From: an uncultured Erysipelotrichaceae bacterium | GTDB lineage: Bacteria > Bacillota_I > Bacilli_A > RF39 > UBA660 | Assembly: GCA_902803795.1 (NCBI GenBank) | Contig: CADCRC010000146.1 | Location: 1-19,281, forward strand | Length of the DNA stretch: 19,281 nt | Direction: 5' to 3' | Part shown: one piece after another, positions 1 to 7,820 of the stretch | How the letters are laid out: each line of letters starts with the position of its first letter | Position numbering within the stretch: the stretch's first letter is position 1 | The notes under the pieces: generated by a model | Database searches by the model: none | What the model was told of the DNA's origin: nothing | What the model saw: only the letters and a program-made list of their open reading frames with translations | Position numbers and translations under genes: made by a program

Positions 1-307
<307 letters not shown>

Positions 308-333
308 TATTTAATTTGTTGAGACTACAATAT

Positions 334-350
334 CTCAGTTTTCAAAGAAC
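334..350 (+). other. Half of the predicted 23S precursor processing stem
   Basis: The 23S-5S spacer contains CAGTTTTCAAAGAAC (336-350), the reverse complement of the GTTCTTTGAAAACTG type of sequence that precedes 23S genes in many Bacillota. In those genomes the two flanks pair into the long stem cut by an RNase III-family enzyme to release pre-23S. The partner lies outside this window, so the pairing is inference. A short stem just upstream (TTGAGA with TCTCAG, about 318-337) may also form. Confidence 0.4.
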
Positions 351-360
351 TATATATTTT

Positions 361-468
361 TCTTGGTTACTATAGCATGTGAGGTACACCTGTTCCCATC
401 CCGAACACAGAAGTTAAGCCACATAACGCCGACGATAGTTTTTCGCTAAAATAGGAAGTTGCCAAGAA
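361..468 (+). rRNA. 5S ribosomal RNA
   Basis: A 5S gene of about 108 nt lies 50-odd bases after the 23S end. It contains the conserved loop sequence CCCATCCCGAACACAGAAGTTAAGCC split across 396-420. The terminal helix is visible: TCTTGGT at 361-367 pairs with GCCAAGA at 461-467. Base 468 is included because it can pair with base 360. No tRNA genes follow, so the rRNA operon ends here. Confidence 0.95.
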
Positions 469-478
469 TTTTTTTTTT
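461..478 (+). terminator. Probable rRNA operon terminator using the 5S terminal helix
   Basis: The 3' strand of the 5S terminal helix (461-468) runs straight into ten T residues (469-478) with no separate hairpin first. The helix plus U-tract looks like an intrinsic terminator. An alternative hairpin pairs CAAGAA at 463-468 with TTCTTG at 484-489, but no T-run follows it. Confidence 0.5.
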
Positions 479-562
479 GCTTTTTCTTGATAATTTTATA
501 TATAAATGTTATTCTTTTATAAAGATAGGGGAAAAATAAATTTAATTGATTTAAAATATCAT

Positions 563-591
563 TTTACTTTTAATGCATTTTTTAGTATACT
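563..591 (+). promoter_or_regulatory. Predicted sigma-A promoter of cdaA-cdaR
   Basis: TTTACT (563-568) is spaced 17 bp from TATACT (586-591), with the cdaA start 30 bp further on. The match is 4 of 6 for the -35 box and 5 of 6 for the -10 box. It is the best-spaced pair in the gap after the rRNA terminator. AT-rich sequence makes chance matches common. Confidence 0.5.
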
Positions 592-621
592 TATCTATGA
601 AATTAAGAATGGAGATTGATT

Positions 622-1446
622 ATGAATATAACTTTAACAGATATTATTTCTATAACAAAGAAAGTTATAGATATACTTATTGTATGGGTAGTTTTCTACT
701 ATATTTTAAAAAATATTAAAAATAATGTTAAACTATCGCTTATTTTTAAAGGTGTAGCAATCATTATTATACTAAAACTAATAAGTGATTACTTTGGATT
801 TACAACAATTGGACTTTTATTAGAATATGTAATAGAATGGGGACCAGTTGCCTTAATTATTATTTTTCAGCCAGAAATTAGAAACATTCTAGAACAATTA
901 GGACGAAGTCAATTACTTGGTAGACATAAGATTTTAACATTGGATGAAAGAGAGCATTTAGTATATGAAATAGTTAGTGCTGTTGATTATATGAGACATG
1001 AAAAAATTGGTGCATTAATTGTTTTAGAAAGAGACATATCTCTAGGAAATTACATAGATAAAGCAAAAAAAATATATGCTGATTTATCATCTGATTTACT
1101 TGTTGCAATCTTTTACGAAGGAAATCCACTACATGATGGTGGTGTAATAATTCAAGGTGATAAAATTACCTGTGCTGGTGCCGTTTTTCCAACAAGTTCT
1201 AGTACAAAAATAAATCGTAACTTAGGTACTCGTCATAGAGCTGCTTTAGGAATAGCAGAAACAACAGATTCGATTGCCATTGTTGTTAGTGAAGAAACAG
1301 GTAGGATATCAATTGCAATAAAAGGTGAAATGCTTTATAACTTAACTATTGATGATGTTAGAATGTTATTAATTGATGAATTAAAACCAAAAACGGAAGT
1401 TGATGTTGCAAATATTATAGATGAGGATGATAACTATGAAAAATAA
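622..1446 (+). CDS. cdaA: Membrane diadenylate cyclase CdaA (DacA)
   Basis: CdaA condenses two ATP into cyclic di-AMP, the second messenger that controls potassium and osmolyte uptake and wall homeostasis in Bacillota. The 274-residue protein has three N-terminal membrane segments (about 15-31, 39-55, 64-83) followed by a DisA_N domain, the usual CdaA size and layout. The two signature motifs are present: HDGG at 171-174, where DGA is usual, and GTRHR at 202-206. ATG at 622 is preferred over an in-frame TTG at 616 because GGAG at 611-614 sits 7 nt upstream of the ATG. The gene overlaps cdaR by 11 bp, so the two are translationally coupled. The usual third partner, glmM, is absent. The DGG variant is conservative and the enzyme is probably active. 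Confidence 0.95.
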   Translation: MNITLTDIISITKKVIDILIVWVVFYYILKNIKNNVKLSLIFKGVAIIIILKLISDYFGFTTIGLLLEYVIEWGPVALIIIFQPEIRNILEQLGRSQLLGRHKILTLDEREHLVYEIVSAVDYMRHEKIGALIVLERDISLGNYIDKAKKIYADLSSDLLVAIFYEGNPLHDGGVIIQGDKITCAGAVFPTSSSTKINRNLGTRHRAALGIAETTDSIAIVVSEETGRISIAIKGEMLYNLTIDDVRMLLIDELKPKTEVDVANIIDEDDNYEK

Positions 1447-2788
1447 GAAATTAAAATTCAAATTATTTCATTCTATAGCTAAATTTCTTGATGAAATATT
1501 GATAAAACCAATTTCAAGACTAATTATTGCAGTAAATGATTTAATAAAAAGTAATACAAAAAGATTTGACAAAATTACTAATAATAAAGCATCCTTAATA
1601 ATTATTAGTTTAATTTTAGCTTTCGCAACATTTCTAATTATTGATAGAGAATCTACAATTTTAATAGATCAATATGCTGAAATTCTATATGATCAGAAAG
1701 TAAGAGCAGAATATAATGAAGAATTATATGTTGTAGAAGGACTACCAAAAAAAGTTGATATAACAATGATAGGTGAAAAAAGACATATTTTTTTAGCAGA
1801 ACAAGCTCCTGCAACTGATGTTACAGTTGATTTAACTGGATTAAAACCAGGAAATCATAAAGTAGCTTTAAAATATGCTGCAAAAATAAAATCACTAAAT
1901 TACAAAATAGATCCATCAGAAGTAACAATTACAATCTATAAAAAAGAATCAGATACAAAAAATGTTTCAACAGAATTGATGCATCAAGATAGTTTAGATT
2001 CTAAATTATATATATCTAATGTAAACTTAGAAAGAACAAATGTAATAATAAAAAGTGCAAAAAAGAGGTTAGAAAAAGTTGCTGCAGTAAAAGCACTAAT
2101 TGATGTAAGTAAAATACCAAATGCAAGTGAAGGAACACAAACAATAGAAAACATTCCTCTTGTTGCATATGATGAAAATGGTAAAAGTGTGGATGTTGAA
2201 ATTGTTCCTGAAAAAGTAAAAGCCGAAATTAAAATAGTTTCACCATCTAAAAAAGTTCCAATTACAGTTGTCCCTACTGGTTCACTAGCATTCGGTAAAG
2301 CAATTAAATCAATCACAACTAACATTAACGAAGTAACAGTATATGGTGATCAAAATGTAATAGATAAGATTAATGAATTAGAAGTTAAGATTGATGTAAA
2401 AGGATTAGAAAACAATAAAGAATATAATGTTTCTTTAGAAAAACCTGCAGGTATAACAGATATAAGTGAAACTAATATAAAAGTAAATGTAGAAGTTTCT
2501 AACTCAATAACTAAAGAATTTAATAATATATCAGTAAGAACAATTAATCTTGATCCAAAATATAAAGTTCAAGCGTTAAGTGAAGCTGATAGAGAAGTCA
2601 CTGTAATAGTAAAAGGTGTTGATGATATAATAAATCAAATAGATTCAACATCTATAAATGCATATATAGATTTATCTAACTACGGAGTTGGAGATCATGT
2701 AATCGATGTACAAGTAGAAGGAAATGATAAAAGACTTACATATTCTTCTAAAACTAAGAGTGTACAAGTAAGAATTTCAGAAAAATAA
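1436..2788 (+). CDS. cdaR: CdaA regulatory protein CdaR, YbbR-repeat protein
   Basis: CdaR is the membrane-anchored partner of CdaA and modulates c-di-AMP synthesis from the outer face of the membrane. The 450-residue protein has a basic cytosolic start, one membrane helix at about 52-69, and then an extracellular part that I read as four YbbR-like repeats of 80-95 residues. These lie near 80-170, 172-265, 270-360 and 362-450, and each ends in a VxVxV-type strand. This matches the usual four-repeat form. ATG at 1436 is chosen over one at 1421 because GAGG at 1423-1426 is 9 nt upstream of it. A terminator follows at once, so cdaA-cdaR is a two-gene unit. Confidence 0.92.
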   Translation: MKNKKLKFKLFHSIAKFLDEILIKPISRLIIAVNDLIKSNTKRFDKITNNKASLIIISLILAFATFLIIDRESTILIDQYAEILYDQKVRAEYNEELYVVEGLPKKVDITMIGEKRHIFLAEQAPATDVTVDLTGLKPGNHKVALKYAAKIKSLNYKIDPSEVTITIYKKESDTKNVSTELMHQDSLDSKLYISNVNLERTNVIIKSAKKRLEKVAAVKALIDVSKIPNASEGTQTIENIPLVAYDENGKSVDVEIVPEKVKAEIKIVSPSKKVPITVVPTGSLAFGKAIKSITTNINEVTVYGDQNVIDKINELEVKIDVKGLENNKEYNVSLEKPAGITDISETNIKVNVEVSNSITKEFNNISVRTINLDPKYKVQALSEADREVTVIVKGVDDIINQIDSTSINAYIDLSNYGVGDHVIDVQVEGNDKRLTYSSKTKSVQVRISEK

Positions 2789-2794
2789 TATTAT

Positions 2795-2825
2795 AAAAGT
2801 AATACCATAAAAAGTATTACTTTTT
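2795..2825 (+). terminator. Intrinsic terminator after cdaR
   Basis: AAAAGTAATAC (2795-2805) pairs perfectly with GTATTACTTTT (2814-2824) across an 8-nt loop, giving an 11-bp stem that ends in a short T-run. The A-rich 5' side would let it act on the other strand too, but no gene points at it from the right. Confidence 0.8.
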
Positions 2826-2871
2826 AAATTAAATCAATATAAAATAAATGGTCTTTTATTCTACTTTGAGA

Positions 2872-2877
2872 TATAAT
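2872..2877 (+). promoter_or_regulatory. Predicted -10 box of the ychF promoter
   Basis: A perfect TATAAT lies 20 bp upstream of the ychF start and just after the cdaR terminator, where a promoter is needed. The -35 region (about 2849-2854, TGGTCT) is weak. Confidence 0.5.
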
Positions 2878-2897
2878 ATTAATAGGTTGGTGATATT

Positions 2898-4004
2898 ATG
2901 AGTTTAAGAGCAGGAATAGTTGGCTTACCTAATGTTGGAAAAAGCACTTTATTTAATGCAATTACAAATCAGCATATATTAGCTGAAAATTATCCTTTTG
3001 CGACTATAGAACCAAATGTTGGAATTGTATTAGTTAAAGATGAAAGAATGAATAAATTAAAAGAAATATATGAACCAAAAAAATTTATTGAAACAGCCTA
3101 TGAGTTTACTGATATTGCTGGTCTTGTAAAAGGTGCAAGCAAAGGTGAAGGTTTAGGTAATCAATTTTTATCATATATAAGAGAAGTTGATGCAATCGTT
3201 GAAGTTGTTAGATGTTTTGAAGATGACAATATAATACATGTAGATGGAAATATAGATCCTATAAGAGATATAGAAGAAGTTAATTTAGAATTAACAATAT
3301 CAGATTTAGATATAATTCAAAACAGAATATCTAAAATTGAAAAGAAAGCTACAACAACAAAAAACAAAGATGATTTATTTGAATTAGAAACACTTAATAA
3401 AGCAAAAGAAGCATTAGAAAAAGGTTTGTTTTTAAATTTAATAGAGTTTAGTGAAGAAGAAAAAAAACTACTTAAATCATTTAGTTTATTAACAATAAAG
3501 CCCATTATTTATCTAGCTAATATAAGAGAAGAAGATATTTCAAATGCAACTAATAAATATGTTGAGAAAGTTAAAGAATACGCAAATAAAAACAAATCAT
3601 ATGTTGTATGTTTATGTGCAAAAATAGAAGAAGAATTATCTGAATTAAATGGTGAAGAAAAAAATGAAATGCTAGAACTTGTTGGATTAGATAAAAGTGG
3701 ATTAGATGATCTAATTTTAAAAACATATGAGATATTAGGATTAAAAACATTTATGACAGTTGGAAAAGATGAAGTTAGAGCTTGGACATTTAAAGATGGA
3801 ATGAATGCTAAAGAATGTGCAGGACTTGTACACTCTGATATGGAAAAAGGATTCATAAAAGCTGAAATTTTTTCATATAATGACTTAATAAAATATGGAA
3901 CTGAATTAAAAGTTCAAGAAGCAGGAAAACTTAGAATGGAAGGTAAAGATTATATTATGCAAGATGGAGATATATGCTTTTTCAGATTTAATAAAAGTAA
4001 ATAA
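2898..4004 (+). CDS. ychF: Ribosome-binding ATPase YchF (OBG-family P-loop protein)
   Basis: YchF is a universally conserved P-loop NTPase of the OBG branch. It prefers ATP over GTP and binds ribosomes and the proteasome or stress factors. The 368-residue length fits the family (about 363). The P-loop GLPNVGKS is at residues 9-16 and the switch region DIAGLVKGAS near 75. The specificity motif is NxxE-like (NIREED near 208) rather than NKxD, as expected for YchF. A C-terminal TGS domain (about 280-366) includes EVRAWTFKDG and the canonical KYGTELKVQEAGKLRMEGKD segment. The start has a GGTGA ribosome site at 2889-2893. It is probably transcribed from its own promoter. Confidence 0.97.
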   Translation: MSLRAGIVGLPNVGKSTLFNAITNQHILAENYPFATIEPNVGIVLVKDERMNKLKEIYEPKKFIETAYEFTDIAGLVKGASKGEGLGNQFLSYIREVDAIVEVVRCFEDDNIIHVDGNIDPIRDIEEVNLELTISDLDIIQNRISKIEKKATTTKNKDDLFELETLNKAKEALEKGLFLNLIEFSEEEKKLLKSFSLLTIKPIIYLANIREEDISNATNKYVEKVKEYANKNKSYVVCLCAKIEEELSELNGEEKNEMLELVGLDKSGLDDLILKTYEILGLKTFMTVGKDEVRAWTFKDGMNAKECAGLVHSDMEKGFIKAEIFSYNDLIKYGTELKVQEAGKLRMEGKDYIMQDGDICFFRFNKSK

Positions 4005-4032
4005 AAAAATTTTAATATATTAAAATATATAG

Positions 4033-4038
4033 TATAAT
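4033..4038 (+). promoter_or_regulatory. Possible -10 box upstream of yqeY
   Basis: TATAAT lies 20 bp before the yqeY start in the 54-bp gap after ychF. There is no convincing -35 box, and the gap has no terminator, so yqeY may equally be read through from ychF. Confidence 0.3.
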
Positions 4039-4058
4039 AAAGTAGAGGTGAATAATAA

Positions 4059-4502
4059 ATGTACGATAGATTACAAGAAGATATGAAGCAAGCTTTAAAA
4101 GAACATGATAAAATAAAACTTGATACAATAAGAATGGTAATAAGCTCTATAAAACAAATTCATATTGATGAAAAAAAAGAAATAAATGATGAACTTGTAA
4201 CAAAAGTTTTATCTAAAGAAATAAAAACAAGAAAAGAATCATTAGAAGAATTCAAAAAAGCATCAAGAGATGATTTAATAGAAAAAGCACAATCTGAAAT
4301 AGATATTTTAACAAGTTATATGCCATCAATGTTATCAGAAGATGAACTAAACAAAATCATAGAAGATGTATTTAAAGAAGTTAAACCAAGTTCTATTAAA
4401 GATATGGGAAAAATTATGAAAGAGGTAACAAGTAAAGCCCAAGGAAGAGCAGATATGTCAAATGTATCTTCTCTAGTAAAAGAAAAGTTATCGAATTTAT
4501 AG
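4059..4502 (+). CDS. yqeY: YqeY/GatB-related protein
   Basis: This 147-residue protein matches the YqeY family, which is related to the tail domain of the GatB amidotransferase subunit. The family opening is clear (LQEDMKQALKEHDKIKLDTIRMVISSIK), as is the late segment KDMGKIMKEVTSKAQGRADMSNVSSLVKEKL. The length is typical. The precise function is not settled; the GatB tail contacts tRNA, so a tRNA-linked role is plausible. GAGGTGA at 4045-4051 sets the start. The stop codon overlaps the ribosome site of cdsA (7-bp gap), so the two are coupled. In other Bacillota yqeY often follows rpsU, which is not seen here. Confidence 0.9.
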   Translation: MYDRLQEDMKQALKEHDKIKLDTIRMVISSIKQIHIDEKKEINDELVTKVLSKEIKTRKESLEEFKKASRDDLIEKAQSEIDILTSYMPSMLSEDELNKIIEDVFKEVKPSSIKDMGKIMKEVTSKAQGRADMSNVSSLVKEKLSNL

Positions 4503-4509
4503 GTGAAAT

Positions 4510-5310
4510 ATGAAAGAAAGAGTATTAAGCGCAATAATCTTAGTATGTATAATAGTTCCATTAACCTATTTAGGAGGTGAATTTTTTTCCTATTTATGTG
4601 CAATTATTGCATCACTTAGTGTATATGAATTGATTAATATACGTGAGTCAAAAAGAAAATTACCATTTATAATTAAACTTGCAGCATATGTGATGGTTAT
4701 ATTATTTACACTAAGAAATAGTCATTCGATAGATTATATATATAATATTGATTATAAAATGATGGCAATAATGATATTTACATTTTTATTATCTATTGTA
4801 TTTTTTCATAATAATGACGAATATTGTATAGGAGATGCATTATATATATTAGGAAGCATATTATTTATTGGAATATCATACAATCTATTAATTATAACAA
4901 GAAATAATAATATATTTTATATTTTATATTTATTTCTTATATCAGTTATTACAGACATATTTGCTTTTACAGGTGGAAAATTAATAGGAAAACATAAATT
5001 ATCTCCAGAATTATCACCAAATAAAACTATAGAGGGCCTAATAACAGGATTGATAATGGGAACAATTATTCCAAGTTATATATATATGACAATGATAAAT
5101 TCTGAAGCAAATATCTATTTAATATGTACAATTACACTAGTATTATCATTGTTAGGAAGTATTGGTGATTTGGTTTTTTCATCTATTAAAAGATACTATG
5201 GTAAAAAAGATTTTTCAAATTTAATCCCAGGACATGGTGGAGTATTAGATAGATTTGACAGTATGATATTTGTAGTACTTGGATATGTATTATTTATAGG
5301 AATATTATGA
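4510..5310 (+). CDS. cdsA: Phosphatidate cytidylyltransferase CdsA
   Basis: CdsA makes CDP-diacylglycerol from phosphatidic acid and CTP, the branch-point step of phospholipid synthesis in the membrane. The 266-residue protein is almost all membrane helices. It carries the family signature near the C-terminus (residues 224-250): SxxKR, then KKDFSN, then PGHGGVLDRFD, with the metal- and substrate-binding D/H residues intact. The start follows AGGTGA at 4501-4506. It is followed after 13 bp by rseP. In Bacillus, uppS precedes cdsA and dxr lies between cdsA and rasP; neither is here, so this is a stripped version of that cluster. The stop is TGA. Confidence 0.97.
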   Translation: MKERVLSAIILVCIIVPLTYLGGEFFSYLCAIIASLSVYELINIRESKRKLPFIIKLAAYVMVILFTLRNSHSIDYIYNIDYKMMAIMIFTFLLSIVFFHNNDEYCIGDALYILGSILFIGISYNLLIITRNNNIFYILYLFLISVITDIFAFTGGKLIGKHKLSPELSPNKTIEGLITGLIMGTIIPSYIYMTMINSEANIYLICTITLVLSLLGSIGDLVFSSIKRYYGKKDFSNLIPGHGGVLDRFDSMIFVVLGYVLFIGIL

Positions 5311-5323
5311 TAGGAGTGGTAAT

Positions 5324-6370
5324 TTGACAATTATATTAAACATACTTGTTTTCGCGATAGTTTTAGGATCAATAGTATTTGTTCACGAATTTGGTCATTT
5401 TATAATGGCAAAAAAAAATGGGGTTTATGTATATGAATTTTCAATAGGAATGGGCCCAAAGATATGGGGATTTAAAAAAGGAGAAACAGATTATAGTTTA
5501 AGAATATTTCCAATTGGAGGATATTGTTCTCTTGCAGGAGAAGATTTAGAATATGACAAGGAAATGAAAGTACCAAAGAAAATGCAGATGCAAACAAAAA
5601 AATGGTGGCAAAGATTTTTAATATTATTCTTTGGACCTTGTAACAATTTTATTTTTGCAATCATTTTAATTCTATTTATATCACTAATATGGGGTGGAAT
5701 GACAATGAATCCAATAATATCATCTGTTGAAAAAGAATCTAGTGCATATAAATCAGGTTTAAAAAAAGGAGATAAAATAATTTCAATAGATAATCATAAT
5801 ATTGATACAAGTGATGATATTTCATTATATATCGCAATTGCAAATGGAAAAAAATCAACATTTAAAATTGAACGTAATGGAAAAAATATTGAAATAAAAA
5901 TAAAACCTACAAAAATAAAAGAAGGAAAAAAAGTAAGTTATAGATATGGTTTTGGATTTAAACAAAAACCAATTAAAGATTTTATTGGAAAAATAGGATA
6001 TGCATTTAATAAGTTTGGAGCATTATGTAAACAAATGGTAATTACAATTTTATATTTATTTACTGGAAGAATAGGAGTTTCACAATTATCAGGACCTGTT
6101 GGAATATATGAAATTGTAGGACAGACAAGAACAGCAGGCATAGAAAATGTACTATTCATAATGGCATTTTTATCATTAAATGTAGGATTTGTAAATTTAT
6201 TGCCAATTCCTGCATTAGATGGTGGACATATTTTATTTATTTTGATAGAATTAATTAAAGGTAGTCCAGTTAAACCAGAAATAGAAAATAAATTTCATAG
6301 TATTGGATTAATATTATTGATGATATTGATGCTTTTAATCACAGTAAAAGATGTATTTACATTATTTTAG
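5324..6370 (+). CDS. rseP: Site-2 zinc metalloprotease RseP/RasP
   Basis: This intramembrane protease (M50 family) cuts anti-sigma factors and leftover signal peptides inside the membrane. The 348-residue protein has the zinc motif HEFGH at 21-25 in its first helix. A single PDZ domain spans about 115-190, and the second catalytic motif NLLPIPALDGGH starts at residue 291, with D299 as metal ligand. The layout is that of a Bacillus RasP-type protein. Translation starts at TTG: AGGAG at 5312-5316 is placed 7 nt upstream, and residue 1 begins the first helix directly. The unusual start codon may keep levels low. It lies in one run with cdsA before it and two membrane proteins after it. Confidence 0.96.
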   Translation: MTIILNILVFAIVLGSIVFVHEFGHFIMAKKNGVYVYEFSIGMGPKIWGFKKGETDYSLRIFPIGGYCSLAGEDLEYDKEMKVPKKMQMQTKKWWQRFLILFFGPCNNFIFAIILILFISLIWGGMTMNPIISSVEKESSAYKSGLKKGDKIISIDNHNIDTSDDISLYIAIANGKKSTFKIERNGKNIEIKIKPTKIKEGKKVSYRYGFGFKQKPIKDFIGKIGYAFNKFGALCKQMVITILYLFTGRIGVSQLSGPVGIYEIVGQTRTAGIENVLFIMAFLSLNVGFVNLLPIPALDGGHILFILIELIKGSPVKPEIENKFHSIGLILLMILMLLITVKDVFTLF

Positions 6371-6380
6371 GAGGCAATAA

Positions 6381-6602
6381 ATGACTAGTATTTTTATATT
6401 TTTAGGATTTGTTTTAGCGACATCTTTCATTGTAGGAGCAGCAATTTCATTATATGAGGATAATAAAAAAAAGGAATTTCTAGAAAATGATAAAAAAAAT
6501 GAAATAGAAATAGAAAAAGCAAGAGAAGAAATACTTGAGAATACTAGACAAATTAAAAACAAAGAAAATAAAAAAACAGATATTGATATGGAAATTATCT
6601 AA
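6381..6602 (+). CDS. Small single-pass membrane protein of unknown function
   Basis: A 73-residue protein that I do not recognise. It has one N-terminal membrane helix (about 4-24) and then a highly charged Lys/Glu-rich tail (25-73) that looks helical and possibly coiled-coil, probably in the cytosol. The coding call rests on position and initiation signals: an AGGAGG ribosome site at 6369-6374 overlaps the rseP stop codon with ideal spacing to ATG 6381, and the gene sits inside a compact same-strand run. It could be an accessory or scaffold for RseP or for the next membrane protein, but nothing in the sequence shows that. Confidence 0.75.
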   Translation: MTSIFIFLGFVLATSFIVGAAISLYEDNKKKEFLENDKKNEIEIEKAREEILENTRQIKNKENKKTDIDMEII

Positions 6603-6626
6603 AACAAAGAATAAAAAGGTGAAAAA

Positions 6627-7697
6627 ATGAAAAGAGTAAAATGGTTTTATATTATATATGATTTATGTATCTTAGTAAGTATATTATTAATATTATTTAG
6701 TGTTAATTATAAAAAATTATTCCATAACAAAGAAATAGAATATACTTCAAATGAAGCAGGTGAAATAGATTATAGAGTTAATTTAATAGATAATAATATA
6801 TATTCTACACAATATCTTGACGAGGGAAATAATTATGTATCAGATATGATTAAAAATATTGATATTAATTTCAAATATCAATTTAATTCAGATAAAGATA
6901 CAAGCCTATCATATACATATAGAATTGATGTAATAATAGATGCATCATATAAAAATGCAAACAATAAAAAAGAACCATTTTATAGAAAAACATATAATTT
7001 ACTATCAGATACTTCCGTTAGTGAATCAAACATTTTGGATATCAATAAAAAAGTTAATTTTGATTTTACAAAATATAATGAATTAATGAATGAACTAAGT
7101 AAGGATTATAAGTTAGATAGTGACATAAAAGCAAAAATAGTCATGTTTGTAAGTATATATGGAAATATAAAAGATAAGAAAATATCAAGAAATATAGAAG
7201 AATATATTGAAATGCCATTACAAAAAAAGATATTTAGTATAAAAGAATCTATTCCACATGAAGGAAAAAAACAATATTATAAATATCAAGATGAAGACTT
7301 GTTTGATATATATTATTTGGCTTGTGGAACTATTGCATTAATTATTTCTTTATGTATGATTATATACTTAAATTATTTAGTAAAAAATAATAAAGAAAAA
7401 ATAACTAGTTTAAAAGGAACATATGCAAATAAGGTTTCTGAAATATTAAAAGATTATGGTGATACTATAGTAGAACTTGAAGAATTTAAAGTTAGTAATA
7501 TAAAAGATGCATTACTCGTTAAAGACTTTAAAGAATTGCTAGATGTTGCGAATAAATCAGGAGGACCTATACATTTTTATGAAAATAAGAAATATAAACG
7601 CTGCTATTTATGGTTAACTTATAATAATATTACATATAAATATGTTGTAAAAAGCAAAGAGATAAATAATAAAATAAAAAAGAAAGATAATAATTAA
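6627..7697 (+). CDS. Two-pass membrane protein, DUF5305-like
   Basis: A 356-residue protein with a membrane helix at about 6-26, a roughly 200-residue external domain, a second helix at about 227-251 and a cytosolic tail of about 100 residues. The external domain begins with a DYRVNLxDNNIYSTQYLDEGxxYVSDMIKNIDINFKYQF pattern that I associate with DUF5305 proteins. This assignment is from memory and not proven. The cytosolic part ends with a compact segment (about 290-346) rich in aromatic strand-forming residues. It follows the 73-residue protein by 24 bp with an AAGGTGA site at 6616-6622, and a strong terminator follows. Function unknown; the fold suggests surface or secretion-linked work. 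Confidence 0.8.
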   Translation: MKRVKWFYIIYDLCILVSILLILFSVNYKKLFHNKEIEYTSNEAGEIDYRVNLIDNNIYSTQYLDEGNNYVSDMIKNIDINFKYQFNSDKDTSLSYTYRIDVIIDASYKNANNKKEPFYRKTYNLLSDTSVSESNILDINKKVNFDFTKYNELMNELSKDYKLDSDIKAKIVMFVSIYGNIKDKKISRNIEEYIEMPLQKKIFSIKESIPHEGKKQYYKYQDEDLFDIYYLACGTIALIISLCMIIYLNYLVKNNKEKITSLKGTYANKVSEILKDYGDTIVELEEFKVSNIKDALLVKDFKELLDVANKSGGPIHFYENKKYKRCYLWLTYNNITYKYVVKSKEINNKIKKKDNN

Positions 7698-7710
7698 TTG
7701 AAATTTTTAA

Positions 7711-7730
7711 AGACACTGTCATGAGACAGT
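7711..7730 (+). repeat. 20-nt palindromic repeat, left copy
   Basis: AGACACTGTCATGAGACAGT is found here and again, identically, at 10442-10461, 2731 bp downstream. It contains a hairpin (ACTGTC, loop ATGA, GACAGT at 7715-7730). In this copy the outer stem is broken because CTG follows instead of GTC. The two copies bracket the ATA-start gene and the DUF285 surface-protein gene. Confidence 0.85.
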
Positions 7731-7733
7731 CTG

Positions 7734-7763
7734 ATAGAGTTATTTTATAACTCTATTTTTCTT
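7734..7763 (+). terminator. Strong intrinsic terminator of the ychF/yqeY-rseP run
   Basis: ATAGAGTTAT (7734-7743) pairs perfectly with ATAACTCTAT (7747-7756) across a 3-nt loop. TTTTTCTTT follows (7757-7763 and on). It ends the transcription unit that finishes with the DUF5305-like gene. It stands directly downstream of the left palindromic repeat. Confidence 0.88.
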
Positions 7764-7790
7764 TAAATAATTTGTATTTTCAATTATAAT
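7762..7790 (+). promoter_or_regulatory. Predicted promoter of the ATA-start gene
   Basis: TTTAAA (7762-7767), a 17-bp spacer and a perfect TATAAT (7785-7790), placed between the terminator and the gene at 7821. The -35 match is 4 of 6. The box overlaps the terminator T-run. Confidence 0.45.
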
Positions 7791-7820
7791 TAAAGTAATA
7801 ATAGTAGGATGGTTTAAAAT

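Noticed and set aside
506..619. A 37-codon reading frame in the gap between 5S and cdaA
   Set aside because: No ribosome site, low-complexity composition, and the cdaA promoter and ribosome site lie inside it. Best explained as chance.
1984..2325. Minus-strand reading frame inside cdaR, and similar minus-strand frames inside ychF, rseP, dnaB and the M23 gene
   Set aside because: They lie fully within well-supported genes, lack ribosome sites and show no domain-like content. They are shadows of the coding strand.
4009..4026. 18-nt A/T-only palindrome after ychF
   Set aside because: No G or C, no T-run, and such palindromes are expected by chance in this composition.
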